NCBI RefSeq assembly: GCF_036711975.1
Contig: NC_091971.1
Location: forward strand, 22,203,501-22,267,500
DNA from: Onthophagus taurus
Taxonomy: Eukaryota; Arthropoda; Insecta; Coleoptera; Scarabaeidae
Direction: 5' to 3'
DNA: 64,000 nt
A model generated the notes under the pieces. The model made no database searches. It worked only from the letters and a program-made list of their open reading frames with translations, and had not been told where the DNA came from. Of the stretch, positions 48,580 through 59,241 are shown one piece after another. Within the stretch, counting starts at the first letter, position 1. Each line of letters begins with the position of its first letter. The translations under genes and the position numbers were made by a program.

Positions 48580-49434
48580 TTACATTACATTACATAGAAT
48601 ACATATCGGGTAGGCGGACCAACCAACCTTGCACCGCGACCCTAAGGATCTATTGTACCCCGATAGATATCGTTATCAAATTTCACCGTGCAGTCCAATG
48701 CTCTTAACGAACATTAATACCTTGCTCGGCGAAAGGTCATTCAGATCTTTTGAGGAGATAAACTGCGATCCAAAAATCGAGGATCTGATACGGTTAACGG
48801 CAGGGCAGTGGCATAAAACATGCTCAACCGTCTCTGCTTCCTCCGCACATAGTCGGCATTCAACATCGTCGGCTAAACCCAACAAGTTGAGGTGTGCTTT
48901 TAATCGGCAGTGCCCAGTAAAAACACCCATTAGAACTTTTATGCTACTACGGGCGAGTCCTAAAATATTCCCGGGTTTGACAGTGGCGATGTTAATAAAC
49001 ACCTTAGCATGTTTCATTCCAGGAGAACTGGTCCACAGTAGGCGAAGTCTCTCTTCTCTTTAGCCCTCAGTCCAATCCTATATTTGGCCATCGCAAATGA
49101 TACACCAACTGCTGGTTCCGGTCCCACAAACGCTTCAGCGCTGCCATCTCGTGCTAGCTTATCTGCCGCTTCATTGCCAGCAACCCCAGAGTGACCCGGG
49201 ACCCAGATCAGAGAGATTCTGTTATCACAACTCAGTGTATTTAATGTTCTCTTATAATCATTAACCACGCCGACATCGTTTTCACGGCTTGCAGCGCCTG
49301 GAGAGCGGCTTGACTGTCTGAGAAAATTCGTACTGTCATGTTCTTCACCCCTCTTTCAAGAAGGATTTTAGCACCCATGTCAATACTTCCGCCTGGAATA
49401 CAGTACAGTACGTACCCAGGCTGTAGGCTTGCTT
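48580..49434 (-). mobile_element. 5'-truncated LINE, RNase H and C-terminal finger
   Basis: 12-bp target duplication AGTGYTGAGTCA (48568-48579, 49435-49446, one mismatch). From the right: RNase H remnants ISLIWVPGHSGVAGNEAADK then LARDGSAEAF (49268-49014). The C-terminal part VECRLCAEEAETVEHVLCHC (49017-48676) carries a C-x2-C-x7-H-x4-C finger. The 3' tail is TAATG repeats. RNase H plus finger fits the R1/I/Loa-type branch. One frameshift near 49015. Confidence 0.9.
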
Positions 49435-49659
49435 AGTGTTGAGTCATACACACTAGATGAGGTTCGAGATAAAGTTAAAGACTATGCGCTGCAGTTTAAA
49501 AGACAACCGGTAAGGGAAGAAAATAATTTACAGCCTTCCATAAGTGCTAATACATCATTTCTCGAATTTGAAGACGAGTCCACAGGTATTCGATTAAAAG
49601 AAACCAACGTACGAAATTTTTGTAAATAACTTCTCTTTTTTTAGATGATAATCAATATA

Positions 49660-51337
49660 CAGGGTGTCCCGCAACGATTGTACAATACTGCCTCAGCGTA
49701 TTCTCTGATCGAAAACAGACAAGAAAAGTCTAATAAACATAGGTCCGAAAATGGACCAATTTCGAGATATTCAAAGTTTTAGTTTCATAAGCTGACCTAT
49801 TGTAAACATCATTAATTCTAACGATTTAGATGCAGTAATTATATGATTACCATGGTTACGATGGTTAAGATAAAGTTTAATAAATAATAAGATAATATTA
49901 AGTTAATTAATACAGTTCATTAATAATTTAACAAAACAAGTAACAAAGATTGTCGAAAAACATCGTTCAACCAGCATAAAAACAACGAATATTTAACAAA
50001 TTGGAAAAGATTCATGTCATAATAAATGTTCAATATGCGCACCATTTACTTCTAAACACAAACGGATACGTTTTCTAAATGAACTTCTAATGCGTTCAAA
50101 GATACCAGGAATTTGTTTTACTGTGTCAAATGCGTTACTAATTTTATTCTTAAATCCTGCACATTTTGAACGTCTTCAGAATAAACAATTTGTTTTAAAT
50201 GTCCCCAAAACCAAAAATCTAACGGATTTAAATCTGGTGAACGAGGCGGCCCTCCTCGGCCAATCCACTTATTGCCAAATCTGTTATTTAAGTATGCTCG
50301 AGTAGCGCGTGCATAATCGTGCATAAAGTAGCAATCTTCTAGAATTTGTTGAGGTAATTCATCAAATGCCTCTGTAAGATCATTTTGTAAAAAATGTATG
50401 TAGGCATCGGCTGTGAATCTCTTTGGAAGAAAAAATGGACCTAATAACTGATCACCTATAACTCCAGCCCATACATTAACACTGAATCGCCACTGATGAT
50501 GAGTTAATAGTATTGCATGGGGATTTTCATCGCTCCAAACGTGCGCATTATGAATATTAAAAATTCCGCTTTGAGTAAATGTTGCTTCATCCGTAAATAC
50601 AATGTTTATGGGAAAGTCGACGTTTACTACTTCTTCCTGTATGGCCCACCTACAAAAAATCTCTCTTTTTTCGCCATCATTTTCTGTTAGAGCTTGAACG
50701 GTGTTGTAATGATAAGGATAAAGCAACTGCTCCCTTAAAATGCGGTGAACGGTTGTTTTGTTAATGTTTTCTTGCGCAGAAATTCTTCTAATGCTGGTTG
50801 AGGCATTTTCATCGACTCTTCTCAAAACTGCTTCTTCTAATTCCACCGGCCTTGTGTAATGTCTCTCCGTGGAATGGCTGTGGGTTACGCTTCCCGTTTC
50901 TTTTAATCTGAGAAATAGTCTGCTAAAGGTGTGACTATTAGGCAATCGTCTGTTCGGGAACCTTTGCGCGTAATGACGAGCTGCTAACGACGCATTTCCG
51001 TCAGCTAGTCCGTAACAATACACCATATCCGCCATCTCTTCCTTGGAGTAATTAATAGGAGCCATACTTAATAGTTTTATTAAATTAAATAGTAAAATAA
51101 TAATTTCGTGAAGTATTATTATTTTTTTTGATTAGACAACTTATCGTAATCAACGACTTAATTATTATAAAAACAAATTTAAATTCATGATGTTAACAAT
51201 ATCAACTTATGAAACTAAATCTTTGAATATTTCGAAAATGGTCCATTTTCGGACCTATGTTTATTAGGCTTTTTTTGTTTATTTTTGATCATAGAATACG
51301 CTGATGCAGTTTTGTACAATCGTTGCGGGACAGCCTG
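49660..51337 (-). mobile_element. rosa-like Tc1/mariner element, copy 3
   Basis: Inverted repeats of about 140 bp start CAGGGTGTCCCGCAACGATT and CAGGCTGTCCCGCAACGATT (minus), with TA at 49658-49659 and 51338-51339. Inserted in hAT element 2 near its transposase 3' end. Confidence 0.92.
50026..51065 (-). pseudogene. rosa-like transposase, frameshifted
   Basis: A 315-residue frame starts MAPINYSKEEMADMVYCYGL at 51065: HTH, INIVFTDEATF with the first Asp, VNVWAGVIGDQLLGPFF, YFMHDYARATRAYL with the second Asp, and PRSPDLNPLDFWFWGHLK with the third. In-frame losses remove the PPAH residues after the second Asp and a few before SPDL, shortening the spacing. A frameshift near 50120 separates the tail, which reads RIRSSFRKRIRLCLEVNGAH and ends at about 50026. 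Confidence 0.88.
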
Positions 51338-51594
51338 TATAGACTCCCATGGCGGAGCTATAACAGCCGAAGTAATTTTGTACTTGAATGACGATGATTG
51401 AAGCATTGATGCTTATCACTAAATATTTAGTGGTAGTGCCATTTTTTTCACAATCACTAAAGATTTAGTGGTAATGTAATTTTTTTTTCACTAGCACTAA
51501 ATATTCGTGTTTTAACTACCACTGAAGAAGTAGTGGTAGTGAAACGCTTATTGCATTTATTTTTTAGTGCATTATGCCCAACCCTGCTTTTGTT

Positions 51595-52131
51595 TTGCTT
51601 AAATAAATGACTAAATCATGCACATTTTGGATTTTTTTTCGTTTTGCACGATTTTAGTTAACAAAATCCAAGATTTCAATTTACACGGTTTTGTACAAAA
51701 CGTGTCTTTCGTGTAAATCGGGGGATAAGTGTACAGGATAAAAAGAGAAATATGTCTTTAAACGAAATTTATTGGTGAACTTAATACAAAAAGAAAACAA
51801 AAAAAAATATTGTGCAGTCGTACGTGAGATATTTCTTGTCGGAAGCGATTTTTTAAAATAGTACAAAGTAAAAGTTCGTCCTTGCGTTATCGTCCAGTAA
51901 AAAGTCCAACGTACTTACAAATTAGTAGGTAGTTTTAGTCGTCGTACTGTGGGGGAGAAAAAGGTGATTAATAAAACCCAGTATTAAAAAAATTCTAAAA
52001 ATTAATTCCTTTCATTATTTCATATCAATAAAAAATACTTTTTAAAATATCACAATTGGCTCAACTATCATAATAACTACCATATTTTAATTCTTTTATG
52101 TCTTGTTTTTTATTTAACTTACAAATATCCT
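51595..52131. other. Intergenic, no recognisable gene
   Basis: AT-rich. Ends with the AATAAA (minus) at 52109-52114 that probably serves the exon at 52132-52245. Confidence 0.4.
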
Positions 52132-52245
52132 TTATTCATATGGATCTGCAAACGACGCTAATTTCAAACGTTTAGGTTGAGTGTCGCGTTCTTCAGCTTT
52201 CATTACTTTTAAACGAATTCCACCAATATCTATTCCATGTAACAT
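52132..52245 (-). CDS. Probable last coding exon of an unidentified gene
   Basis: On the minus strand, an acceptor TTTTAG at 52246-52251 is followed by 37 codons: MLHGIDIGGIRLKVMKAEER then DTQPKRLKLASFADPYE and a stop, with AATAAA 18 bp later. Codon use and composition look like a conserved protein rather than spacer. GIDIGGIRLKVMKA could be the last strand of an RNA-recognition motif, but this is a guess. Upstream exons, to the right, were not found; they could lie beyond the transposon-rich DNA. Confidence 0.5.
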   Translation of the reverse strand: MLHGIDIGGIRLKVMKAEERDTQPKRLKLASFADPYE

Positions 52246-53381
52246 CTAAAACGAATTTAAATAATAGTTGATTTAAATAAATTGAGTATTATTGTTAGAA
52301 TTTATACTAAGCCCAAAAATTAATTTTTAATATTGCCATCTAGAAATTAAACTAACTCCATAATCCTATAACTAATCCAATACAAAAATAGATTTTGAGA
52401 CGATACCAAGAAAAAGTCGCAAAGTTGAACTATTAAATTTATTATAAATTAATAAGAACTACCCAACCCATATGATGTAACAGAAAAATCATAGATCTTA
52501 ACCCATTGAACGGGCAGTAGCCGATCAGCTAAATTTGGTTTTGACCAATCGAAATTTAGTTCTTTTTCATCAAAATTTAGCTCTATACAGGCAGTCCTCG
52601 ACTTACAAACCCAACTCAATATCAAGTCTAGGAGCTTCGGCGCGCCGAAGTGTCATACTGAGCGCGTTGACACACTCACACTTTTGTGGTGAATCAGCCA
52701 TTATGACTTTGGCTTCTGTAAAAGGGATGATAGTCGGCATGTATTAAGAGTTTAATTCTTGGAGGTTAAAAAAATTAATTCTGTGGTATATGGTGAATTA
52801 TACAAAAGTAAGTATTGAAGTTCCCGTGATTTTTTCTTTCGAACGTCTTGGTAAGTCTCCCACATGTCCGTAAATTGCTATGTATACTGAATAGTTCATT
52901 TAGATAGGCACTGAATTACATAAATATCTGTCACACATGGATCTTCAGTTTTATTGTCCGAACGAATATTTGAATAAAATCCCATATTTTCCTTCTATAA
53001 CTAGTGTTTTTCTATTCTCTGTTAAATCATTATATTCTTTTTCTAGCACCCTTTCGTTCTGCCAGACTCTTTTTAACTTTCGAGTCTCTTCATCACCAAT
53101 TTCATTCTAGCCCTCTTCCTCACTTTCTAAATGCTATCATGCAATTAGCCTCTTTAAAATATCCCTGTGCGCTGTCTCCTTCCAGTTTTTGTTCAAACCA
53201 TATGTCCTATTAGCAGCCTTTTCTAGTATGTGTTAAATTTCTTACTCCTATTATCCAGTCTCTTTCCCAGAGGTTGGAAAGAGACTATTCATACTATATT
53301 TTCTATTATCAACTTCTTTGCAGTATTCTTCTTTTATTATAAAATCATTACACCATTCCCTCCTTTAACTATTTACGTCTA
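52246..53381. other. Intergenic or intron, no firm feature
   Basis: If the exon at 52132 is real, this is intron. A GC-rich hairpin AGCTTCGGCGCGCCGAAG lies near 52632. Nothing else recognised. Confidence 0.35.
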
Positions 53382-53432
53382 AATCATTACAAACGACGTT
53401 TCGAGACTATTCCCATCATCAGGTTTAATAAT
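53382..53432 (-). ncRNA. Hammerhead-like ribozyme, well preserved
   Basis: Minus strand in type I order: stem I strand ATTATTAAAC, CTGATGA box, a stem II hairpin GGGA-ATAG-TCTC, GAAA box, GTC cleavage triplet, then the stem I partner GTTTGTAATGAT. AAAC pairs with GTTT, and after a 2-nt bulge ATTATT pairs with AATGAT (one G-U). Stem III is only the A-T and C-G pair in GAAAC-GTC, with no loop, the minimal form reported for Penelope-like elements. One extra T separates CTGATGA from stem II. No adjacent reverse transcriptase is recognisable, so it is a solo terminus. Confidence 0.7.
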
Positions 53433-53805
53433 TTTTGTCATCTAAAGAAACAACAATTCAATGATTTACGTAACTACAATTATTTTACAATGAAAACATT
53501 TATTACACCTAAACCACAATATGTAGAATATGACTGAACGCAGATTTAAGTGTAAATCTGAATTCTGAAATTTTTGCTCTCGAGAGAAGCTATCGAGACT
53601 ATTTTTCCTGGTGGACACGCATCTGAGAGTAACTATCAGAAAGTTCTCACCAACTTTCGGAGAGTGAACAGGTTGAGATTTAAAGTACTCAAATGGATAC
53701 GCACAATTTATCTATCGTGAGAGTAACTGTCAAAAAAACGAAGACTGTTCGAATTTTGCTGAGAGTTTTCTCAATATAACACGTTTAAAGATAACGCCTA
53801 AAAGA

Positions 53806-53943
53806 AAATAGTCCCCAGAAGACATATTTGAATTAATTGAAGTGTATGAAGAAAATTCAGTTCTTTGGAATACCAAATCTAAAGAACATAGAAATTCGGG
53901 AAGCGAGGAATGCAATTTTAACAAGTATTGGAGAGAAACTTAA
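53806..53943 (+). pseudogene. MADF-domain fragment
   Basis: Plus-strand SPEDIFELIEVYEENSVLWN followed by TKSKEHRNSGSEECNF resembles the first half of a MADF DNA-binding domain (LIxxYxxxxxLWN). It ends at NKYWRET and a stop. Confidence 0.65.
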
Positions 53944-53954
53944 ACGGGATTTGT

Positions 53955-54236
53955 ACCATTAGTAATACCTAGTCTTCTGACAACATAATTTGGTCTCCTG
54001 GCAGTAAAATTAGGTCTTCTGCTAATAGTATTTGGTTTTCTAGTAGTAGTGTGTAGTCGTCTGTAAGAAGGATGTGCTTCATTTGCAATATCTAGTTTTT
54101 CACTAGCAATATTTAGTCTTCTACCAGCAATATCTAGTCTTCTACCAACAGTATTTCGTCTTCTGGCAGTAGTGTGAAGTCTTCTATAAGAAGAATCTGC
54201 TTCATTTGCAACATCTAGTCTTTCATTAATTATCAA
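53955..54236 (-). repeat. 21-bp repeats (7-codon period)
   Basis: CTACCAGCAATATCTAGTCTT-like units repeat with a 21-bp period, and a longer block with CATTTGCAAYATCTAGT occurs twice, about 54078 and 54207. On the minus strand the frame is open and reads RRLDIAGRRLNIASEKLDIA-like heptads. It may be simple repeat expansion rather than a gene. Confidence 0.55.
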
Positions 54237-54690
54237 TTGAGGCGTTTAAGTTTATATTTTCTAATAATTTTTCAAAATACTGCCAAGCCACTATTAAGCT
54301 ATCACGTGCATGGCAATAAACTTATAGTTTGCATTTATAAGTGCCATTAAAGCAATCGAGTTCACTTTTTTGTGAATGTTGATATTATGGTTTCACCCAA
54401 CATCTTCTTTTTATTTCATTCTTTTCCTGTTTGTTTTTTTTTTGAAATTTTGTACAACACTATTGCACTTGCAATTTTTTTACATCCATGTTTATACACA
54501 CCACTTAAAGAAAATAAATTTTACTTTCCATAGCACGGACACATTTCACTAGTGGATACGGTCCTGAGAGAAAGCTCTCGGAAGTTTTATAGAAGCTCTC
54601 GAAGAGCTAAAACAGTCTCAAGTGGGCACACAATTGAGAATAGATATCGATAGTTACTCTCAAAAGTTTCTTTCAAGTGGACACCTAGCT

Positions 54691-55662
54691 TAATGATGAT
54701 ATCCATTTTTGTGGAGAACATTTCGAATTGTTTGTGCACTTTTTCGTTTGTCAAAAGTTATTTGACGACAAGGCTTTATAACCTATTTGTCAAGTTTGAA
54801 GTACAATTTCACAGCCGACTACTGAATTTTCGATGATTTTAAGTAATAGGAGTATTAATGAAAAACGTGACTTTAGTTATTCAAGTTTTTATGAAAATGA
54901 CAAATTTTTTTCAATAATAATAAGAGTAAAAAAGGTTTTAGAATTAAATTCCACATGAAATGAGGTAATAATGTATTAAATATCCTTAATCAACCCTTTC
55001 AAATACTTCAATTTGTCTCAACTTGCTACCAATTAATACCCTTGGTATACTCATAACATATATCAAATTTGGTTTTTCTAGCTTAATGTACTACGAAGAT
55101 ATTCAATGTTTTAAAAATTTAAGACCCAACTTTAAAGGCCTATAACTCCTCAGGGGTACAACTTAGTATAGAGATAAGTTGCGTTAAATCACCTTAATTT
55201 ATTGTACTCTACATGACCCTGCTCTGTGTCGGTTCTTACGTGAATCACCCTGTATACTGCACTGATAAACGCTTTATTTTTTACAATTTTGCTAATTTCA
55301 CCTAGTGATTACCCATTTTTTCATGAAATAACAATCAAATCTCGAATGCTTTGTGAAATTTGACGGTTTCTTGTACTCATTTTTAATAAATATCCAAAAA
55401 TTGAATGGCACGAATACGACATCAAACTACAGTAATCTTTTTGCGACAAATTTTCTTGAGTTTATTTTTTTATAAATCCCAAAAACGTTCAATTTGGAAA
55501 TGAATGTTCCAGTTCAAATTCCTTACATTTCTTTATCAATTTAACAAGTTTTTCATTACCTTGGAGGTGTATCTTCTTTAATTTTTTTGTAGAAGTTTCA
55601 AAATTTAATTTATAAGGAAACTTTGTTGAGCTGGTGTATTTAGAAATCGCCCTTTTATACTA
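54691..55662. other. Intergenic, one MITE-like end
   Basis: AT-rich. CACCCTGTATA at about 55248 is the tip of an element similar to the CAGGGTG families here. No gene. Confidence 0.4.
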
Positions 55663-57294
55663 CAGGTGTCCATTATGTATGGAATATAGTATATATCTCG
55701 GTAAATGTTGACTTTATCAAAAAACATTTTATACAAAACTTGTTTAATATTTTATTTGCCGTAATAACACTCAATTGTTTTTAATTCAGAAAACAAATGA
55801 GTAACGTATAACACTTGAGTTTTTTAAATGGCAATGTACCCTTTCGTTAGGTTCATTTGATAGAGATGTTGTTTGTACCCTAACATTAGAAAATTTTTGA
55901 AAAAATTTAAAAATTGTTTATTAATAAAAATAAATCAATAACAGTAATCTAGATATCCGAGATCGTCAAGTACCTCGAATTATTACCGTAAATTAAATTT
56001 ACATACAAAATAAAAGAAATAAACGAAAAATTAGTGTAGATCTCCAATAATCGAGCTACTTCGAGGTACTTGACGATCTCGGATATCTAGATTAATGTCA
56101 TTCATCAAAATCTCTATCAAATGAGCCTAACGAAAGGGTACATTGCCATTTAAAAAACTTCAAGTGATATTCGTTGCTCATTTGTTTTCTGCAATAAAAA
56201 CAATTGAATGCTGTCTTATTATGGCAAATAAAATATTAAACAACTTGTGTTTAAAATGTTTTTTTATAAAGTTGATACGTACCAAGATACTTTAAGGTAC
56301 TTCAAGGGGTGATTCTTTAGTGAATTTTAAGGGTACTTTGATATATGAACCATAGGCGATTTCGGCTCCCCTAAGGAGCTACACCCCTCCAAAAATGGCG
56401 GAAAATTTTGGTTTAATTGTTTTTTCTCAAAAACCATAAACGCTAGGAAAATGAAATTTGGGGAATATGTTTAACTCATATTAGGGCACGTTTTGACCCT
56501 ATTTGTACTTTCAACCTACCCTTCTAAACTACTAAACGTAACCACCCCCTTTACATTTTTGCTAACATTTTTTTTATGCAGATGATAAATACATAGGAAA
56601 AATTTTACATAGGTAGATGAAAGTATCCTGAAGCTTTTTTGTCTCTCTAAAATTTTTCCAAAAACGACTAATTTGTGAGAAAAAAATAATAAAGCAAACA
56701 GCCCGTTAAACAACGGGGTTGTCGATCAAAAATTGGAATGAATTTTTAATGAAAAAATCTTAGTGGCTTTGTACTCTTTGTCAGAAATAGTTTTGACGTT
56801 TAAATGTCAGTGTTTTTCTTACTATTATTATTGTTTTTCAAATTAATTGTTAAATAAAGTTCTATCGCATTTACACTCGTTCACTCGACGTTTCAAAATT
56901 TTAAATAAAACAATAACAAAGTAAAAAAAAATTTTAAAATGTATTTATCATCTTCATAAAAAAAAATCTAGGCATGAAATTGAACGGGGGTGGTTACGTT
57001 TAATAGTTTAGACGGGTAGGTTGAAAGTACAAATAAGGTCAAAACGTGCCATATTATGAGTTAAACATATTCCCCAAATTTCATTTTCCTAGCGTTTATG
57101 GTTTTTGAAAAAAAAAAATTAAACCAACATTTTTCGCCATTTTTGGAGGGGTGTAGCTGCTTAGGGGAGCCGACGTCGTCCATGGTTCATATATCAAAAT
57201 ACCCTTAAAATTCACTAAAGAATCACCCCTTGAAGTTTGTTGCAGTCATTCAGATACATCCTGTATACTATATTCCATACATAATGGGCACCTG
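55663..57294. mobile_element. Palindromic element with a nested foldback element
   Basis: The left arm (55663-55930) starts CAGGTGTCCATTATGTATGGA. The centre (55950-56095) is an inverted TCTAGATATCCGAGATCGTC / mirror. The right arm (56095-56300) is broken by the foldback element and finishes at 57264-57294 with CAGGTGCCCATTATGTATGGA (minus). Without the insert it is about 0.65 kb. Confidence 0.8.
56303..57262. mobile_element. Foldback element, copy 2
   Basis: Same family as 30074-31279: CTCCAAAAATGGCG arms, AACCACCCCC and AACGTCGAGTGAACGAGTG centre. The left tip is shortened; the right tip ends in CAGGATGTATCTGAATGAC (minus). Inserted at a TA in the right arm of the palindromic element. Confidence 0.85.
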
Positions 57295-57750
57295 CATATC
57301 TTGGTAGGTATCAACGTTATAAGAAAACATTTTATACAAAAGCTGTTTAATATTTTATTTGCCATAATAAGACTGCATTCAATTGGTTTTAATTCAGAAA
57401 ACAAATAAGTAACGAATAATACTTTTTTTTTTTAAATGGCAATGTACGCTTTCGTTAGGTTCATTTTATAGAGATTATTTTTCTCTTTACGATTTCGTAA
57501 AATGGCGTTTTTGTACCCTTACATCAGAAAATGTTTGAAAAAAATGTAAAAATTGTTTATTAATAAAAATTAATCAATAACATTAATCTAAATATCCGAG
57601 GTCGTCAAGTACCTCGAATTATTACCGTAAATTAAATTAGGTACAAAATAAAACAAATAAACGAAAAATTAGTGTACATATTCAATAATTCGAGGTACTT
57701 GGTGATCTCGGATATCTAGATTAAAGTTATTAGTTAAATTTTCTTAATAA
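57295..57750. repeat. Second, adjacent copy of the palindromic element
   Basis: Left arm without its tip (57296-57585), then the centre with TATCCGAGGTCGTCAAGTAC and its mirror (57592-57725), truncated after a few bases of the right arm. Confidence 0.75.
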
Positions 57751-57754
57751 ACAA

Positions 57755-59115
57755 TTTTTATCTACGGCTGCTTGGATAAGTCATCATTACCGCACTCATT
57801 TGAGGTGATTTGAGTTACGTAATGAAGTTCATTACCGCACTGGTTTCATTACGTAACGCATTTTTAGCCTAATCAGAACAGACTTAATTTATTGAAACGA
57901 GCAACAATACAAAAGAAAAAGTGCTATCTACTTACAGAGAAACAATACTATTTATTATAAACATTAATTGTTATGTTTTTACATTTCAAAACACTTATTC
58001 CAGATGAGTAAACATGTTGTTGAAACTGACAATTCAAAATTGTCAACAATCATTTCAGAATATTTTTCTAAATGTCAAATAGACTTTTTCGAAAACTGCT
58101 ATTAAAAGTTGACTTTTGCGTAGTACTTAGCGACCGTCAAAACGATAGTTTTTTGTCAACAGGACGTAAAAGTCTTTTACGTCCAGGACGCAACAGTATA
58201 TTGTGTCTCAAGGGCAGAAAATAAGCATTAGCAGCCCGAGGTTATTAGATGCCCGAGCGAGCGAGGGCAGCTAGTAGATAAGGGCTGCTAATGCATTTCT
58301 GCACGTGTGGCACACAACTGTTTTTCGCCTCCCATTAAACCAAACAAAATTGCAAAAATATAAAATAAAACTAATTTTATAAATCAATTAAGCAGTTTTG
58401 ATTTCAACTGACGTTTAATGAAAAATTATGAGAAACGTCAAAAATGTCCGCAAATGTCAATGAAGACTAACTAGATTGTGATGAAAAACTATAAAGTAGG
58501 GACGTTCAGAGTTTAGAATCCCAAGGGCCGAAAATCTAGCTTTCAGTTATTTTTTTAGGGCTGATATGATTTACTTTCAGGTATGGGAGGCGAAAAAAGA
58601 CTTTTACGTCCAGCTACGACAATCAAAGAATTTGATACTATTAATTGTTATGAACAAATTATAAACACAAAATAATCAACATTTAATTGTTTTATCATTT
58701 CATGTTTAAATGCAAATTTATAATAGTATATTTGTTTAATATGTGAGGTTAAATCGATGTGACGTTAAGTTTTCGATATAACATTAAATGAATTCTAAAT
58801 GTCATTATACAGAATTTGGTAATGAAAACATTAATTTATAACTTTAGAATACGCAGTTTTCGAAAAAATGTTGTTTGATACACGACAGCGAAATTCTTTT
58901 GCATGTGTCATTTCGCTATCTTGTATCAAAAATAACTATTTTTAAAGAAATTGATTTTTTAGCAATTTTTAGCAGTCGTAGATAAAATGCTGTATATCAC
59001 ACGTGGGCTAGAGCATAATTACAGTACTCGTGTGATTACACGACTCGGTCTACGACCTCTGCAATTCTCCACACTCGTATTGTAATTATGTTTCTAGCAT
59101 TTGTAATATAAATAA
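57755..59115. repeat. Copy of the 496-bp repeat unit with an 830-bp insert
   Basis: Unit sequence from 57755 (TCTACGGCTGCTTGGATAAG) to about 58090 and from about 58925 (AGAAATTGATTTTTTAGC) to 59115. Between them lies a block with its own inverted pieces, GACGTAAAAGTCTTTTACGTCC and GGGAGGCGAAAAA (58140-58340 and 58580-58610). No coding capacity. Confidence 0.75.
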
Positions 59116-59241
59116 CTATTACATTTTTTTCAAAATTTTTTTGATTATAATAATAATATCTTTATTGTGTATAAACTTATAGTATTACACTCGTACAGAA
59201 CATGACAAACAATATCAAAATCACACACTACTATTAAACTA

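Larger units (their letters stand above)
46712..51400 (+). pseudogene. hAT transposase 2, interrupted
   Basis: Starts MSDNEIDFGSDDSLADP (46712). At 47186-47635: CETCSPFSIIEHPSFLKLL, EFICATANIWFGGKRTFFGY, TLERKSAALACRRF and TNNGSNFVKAFREFG, the catalytic region of hAT transposases. Later EEEIEYLEEYARVMQPIAEA (about 48285) and ESAESYTLDEVRDKVK, read across the LINE insertion with no frame change. The coding tail near 51380 (VLYLNDDD) lies beyond the rosa-like insertion. Stops between 47640 and 48240 show that it was already dead or is dead now. Confidence 0.85.
45934..51586 (+). mobile_element. hAT element 2, with two nested insertions
   Basis: Ends CAGGATTGGGCAT (45934) and CAGGGTTGGGCAT (minus, ending 51586) with a perfect 8-bp target duplication CTTTTGTT at 45926-45933 and 51587-51594. 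Both subterminal regions (45950-46110, 51410-51560) are packed with ACTACCACT / TTTAGTGATAGTG repeats, likely transposase-binding sites. Without the LINE (48580-49434) and the rosa-like element (49660-51337) it is about 3.1 kb. Confidence 0.94.
53605..54690. mobile_element. Possible PIF/Harbinger-type non-autonomous element
   Basis: Related inverted ends: GGTGGACACGCATCTGAGAGTAACTATC at the left and GGTGTCCACTTG with GAGAGTAACTATCGATA on the minus strand at the right. The interior has a MADF-like fragment and a short-period repeat. MADF/Myb proteins accompany Harbinger transposases, which prompts the name. No transposase is seen and the target duplication is unclear. Confidence 0.45.

Noticed and set aside
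58140-58345. A terminator or tRNA cluster from the GC-rich inverted pieces
   Set aside because: The motifs GACGTAAAAG/CTTTTACGTC and GCTGCTAATGC are simple inverted repeats of an insert within the 496-bp unit; no tRNA fold.
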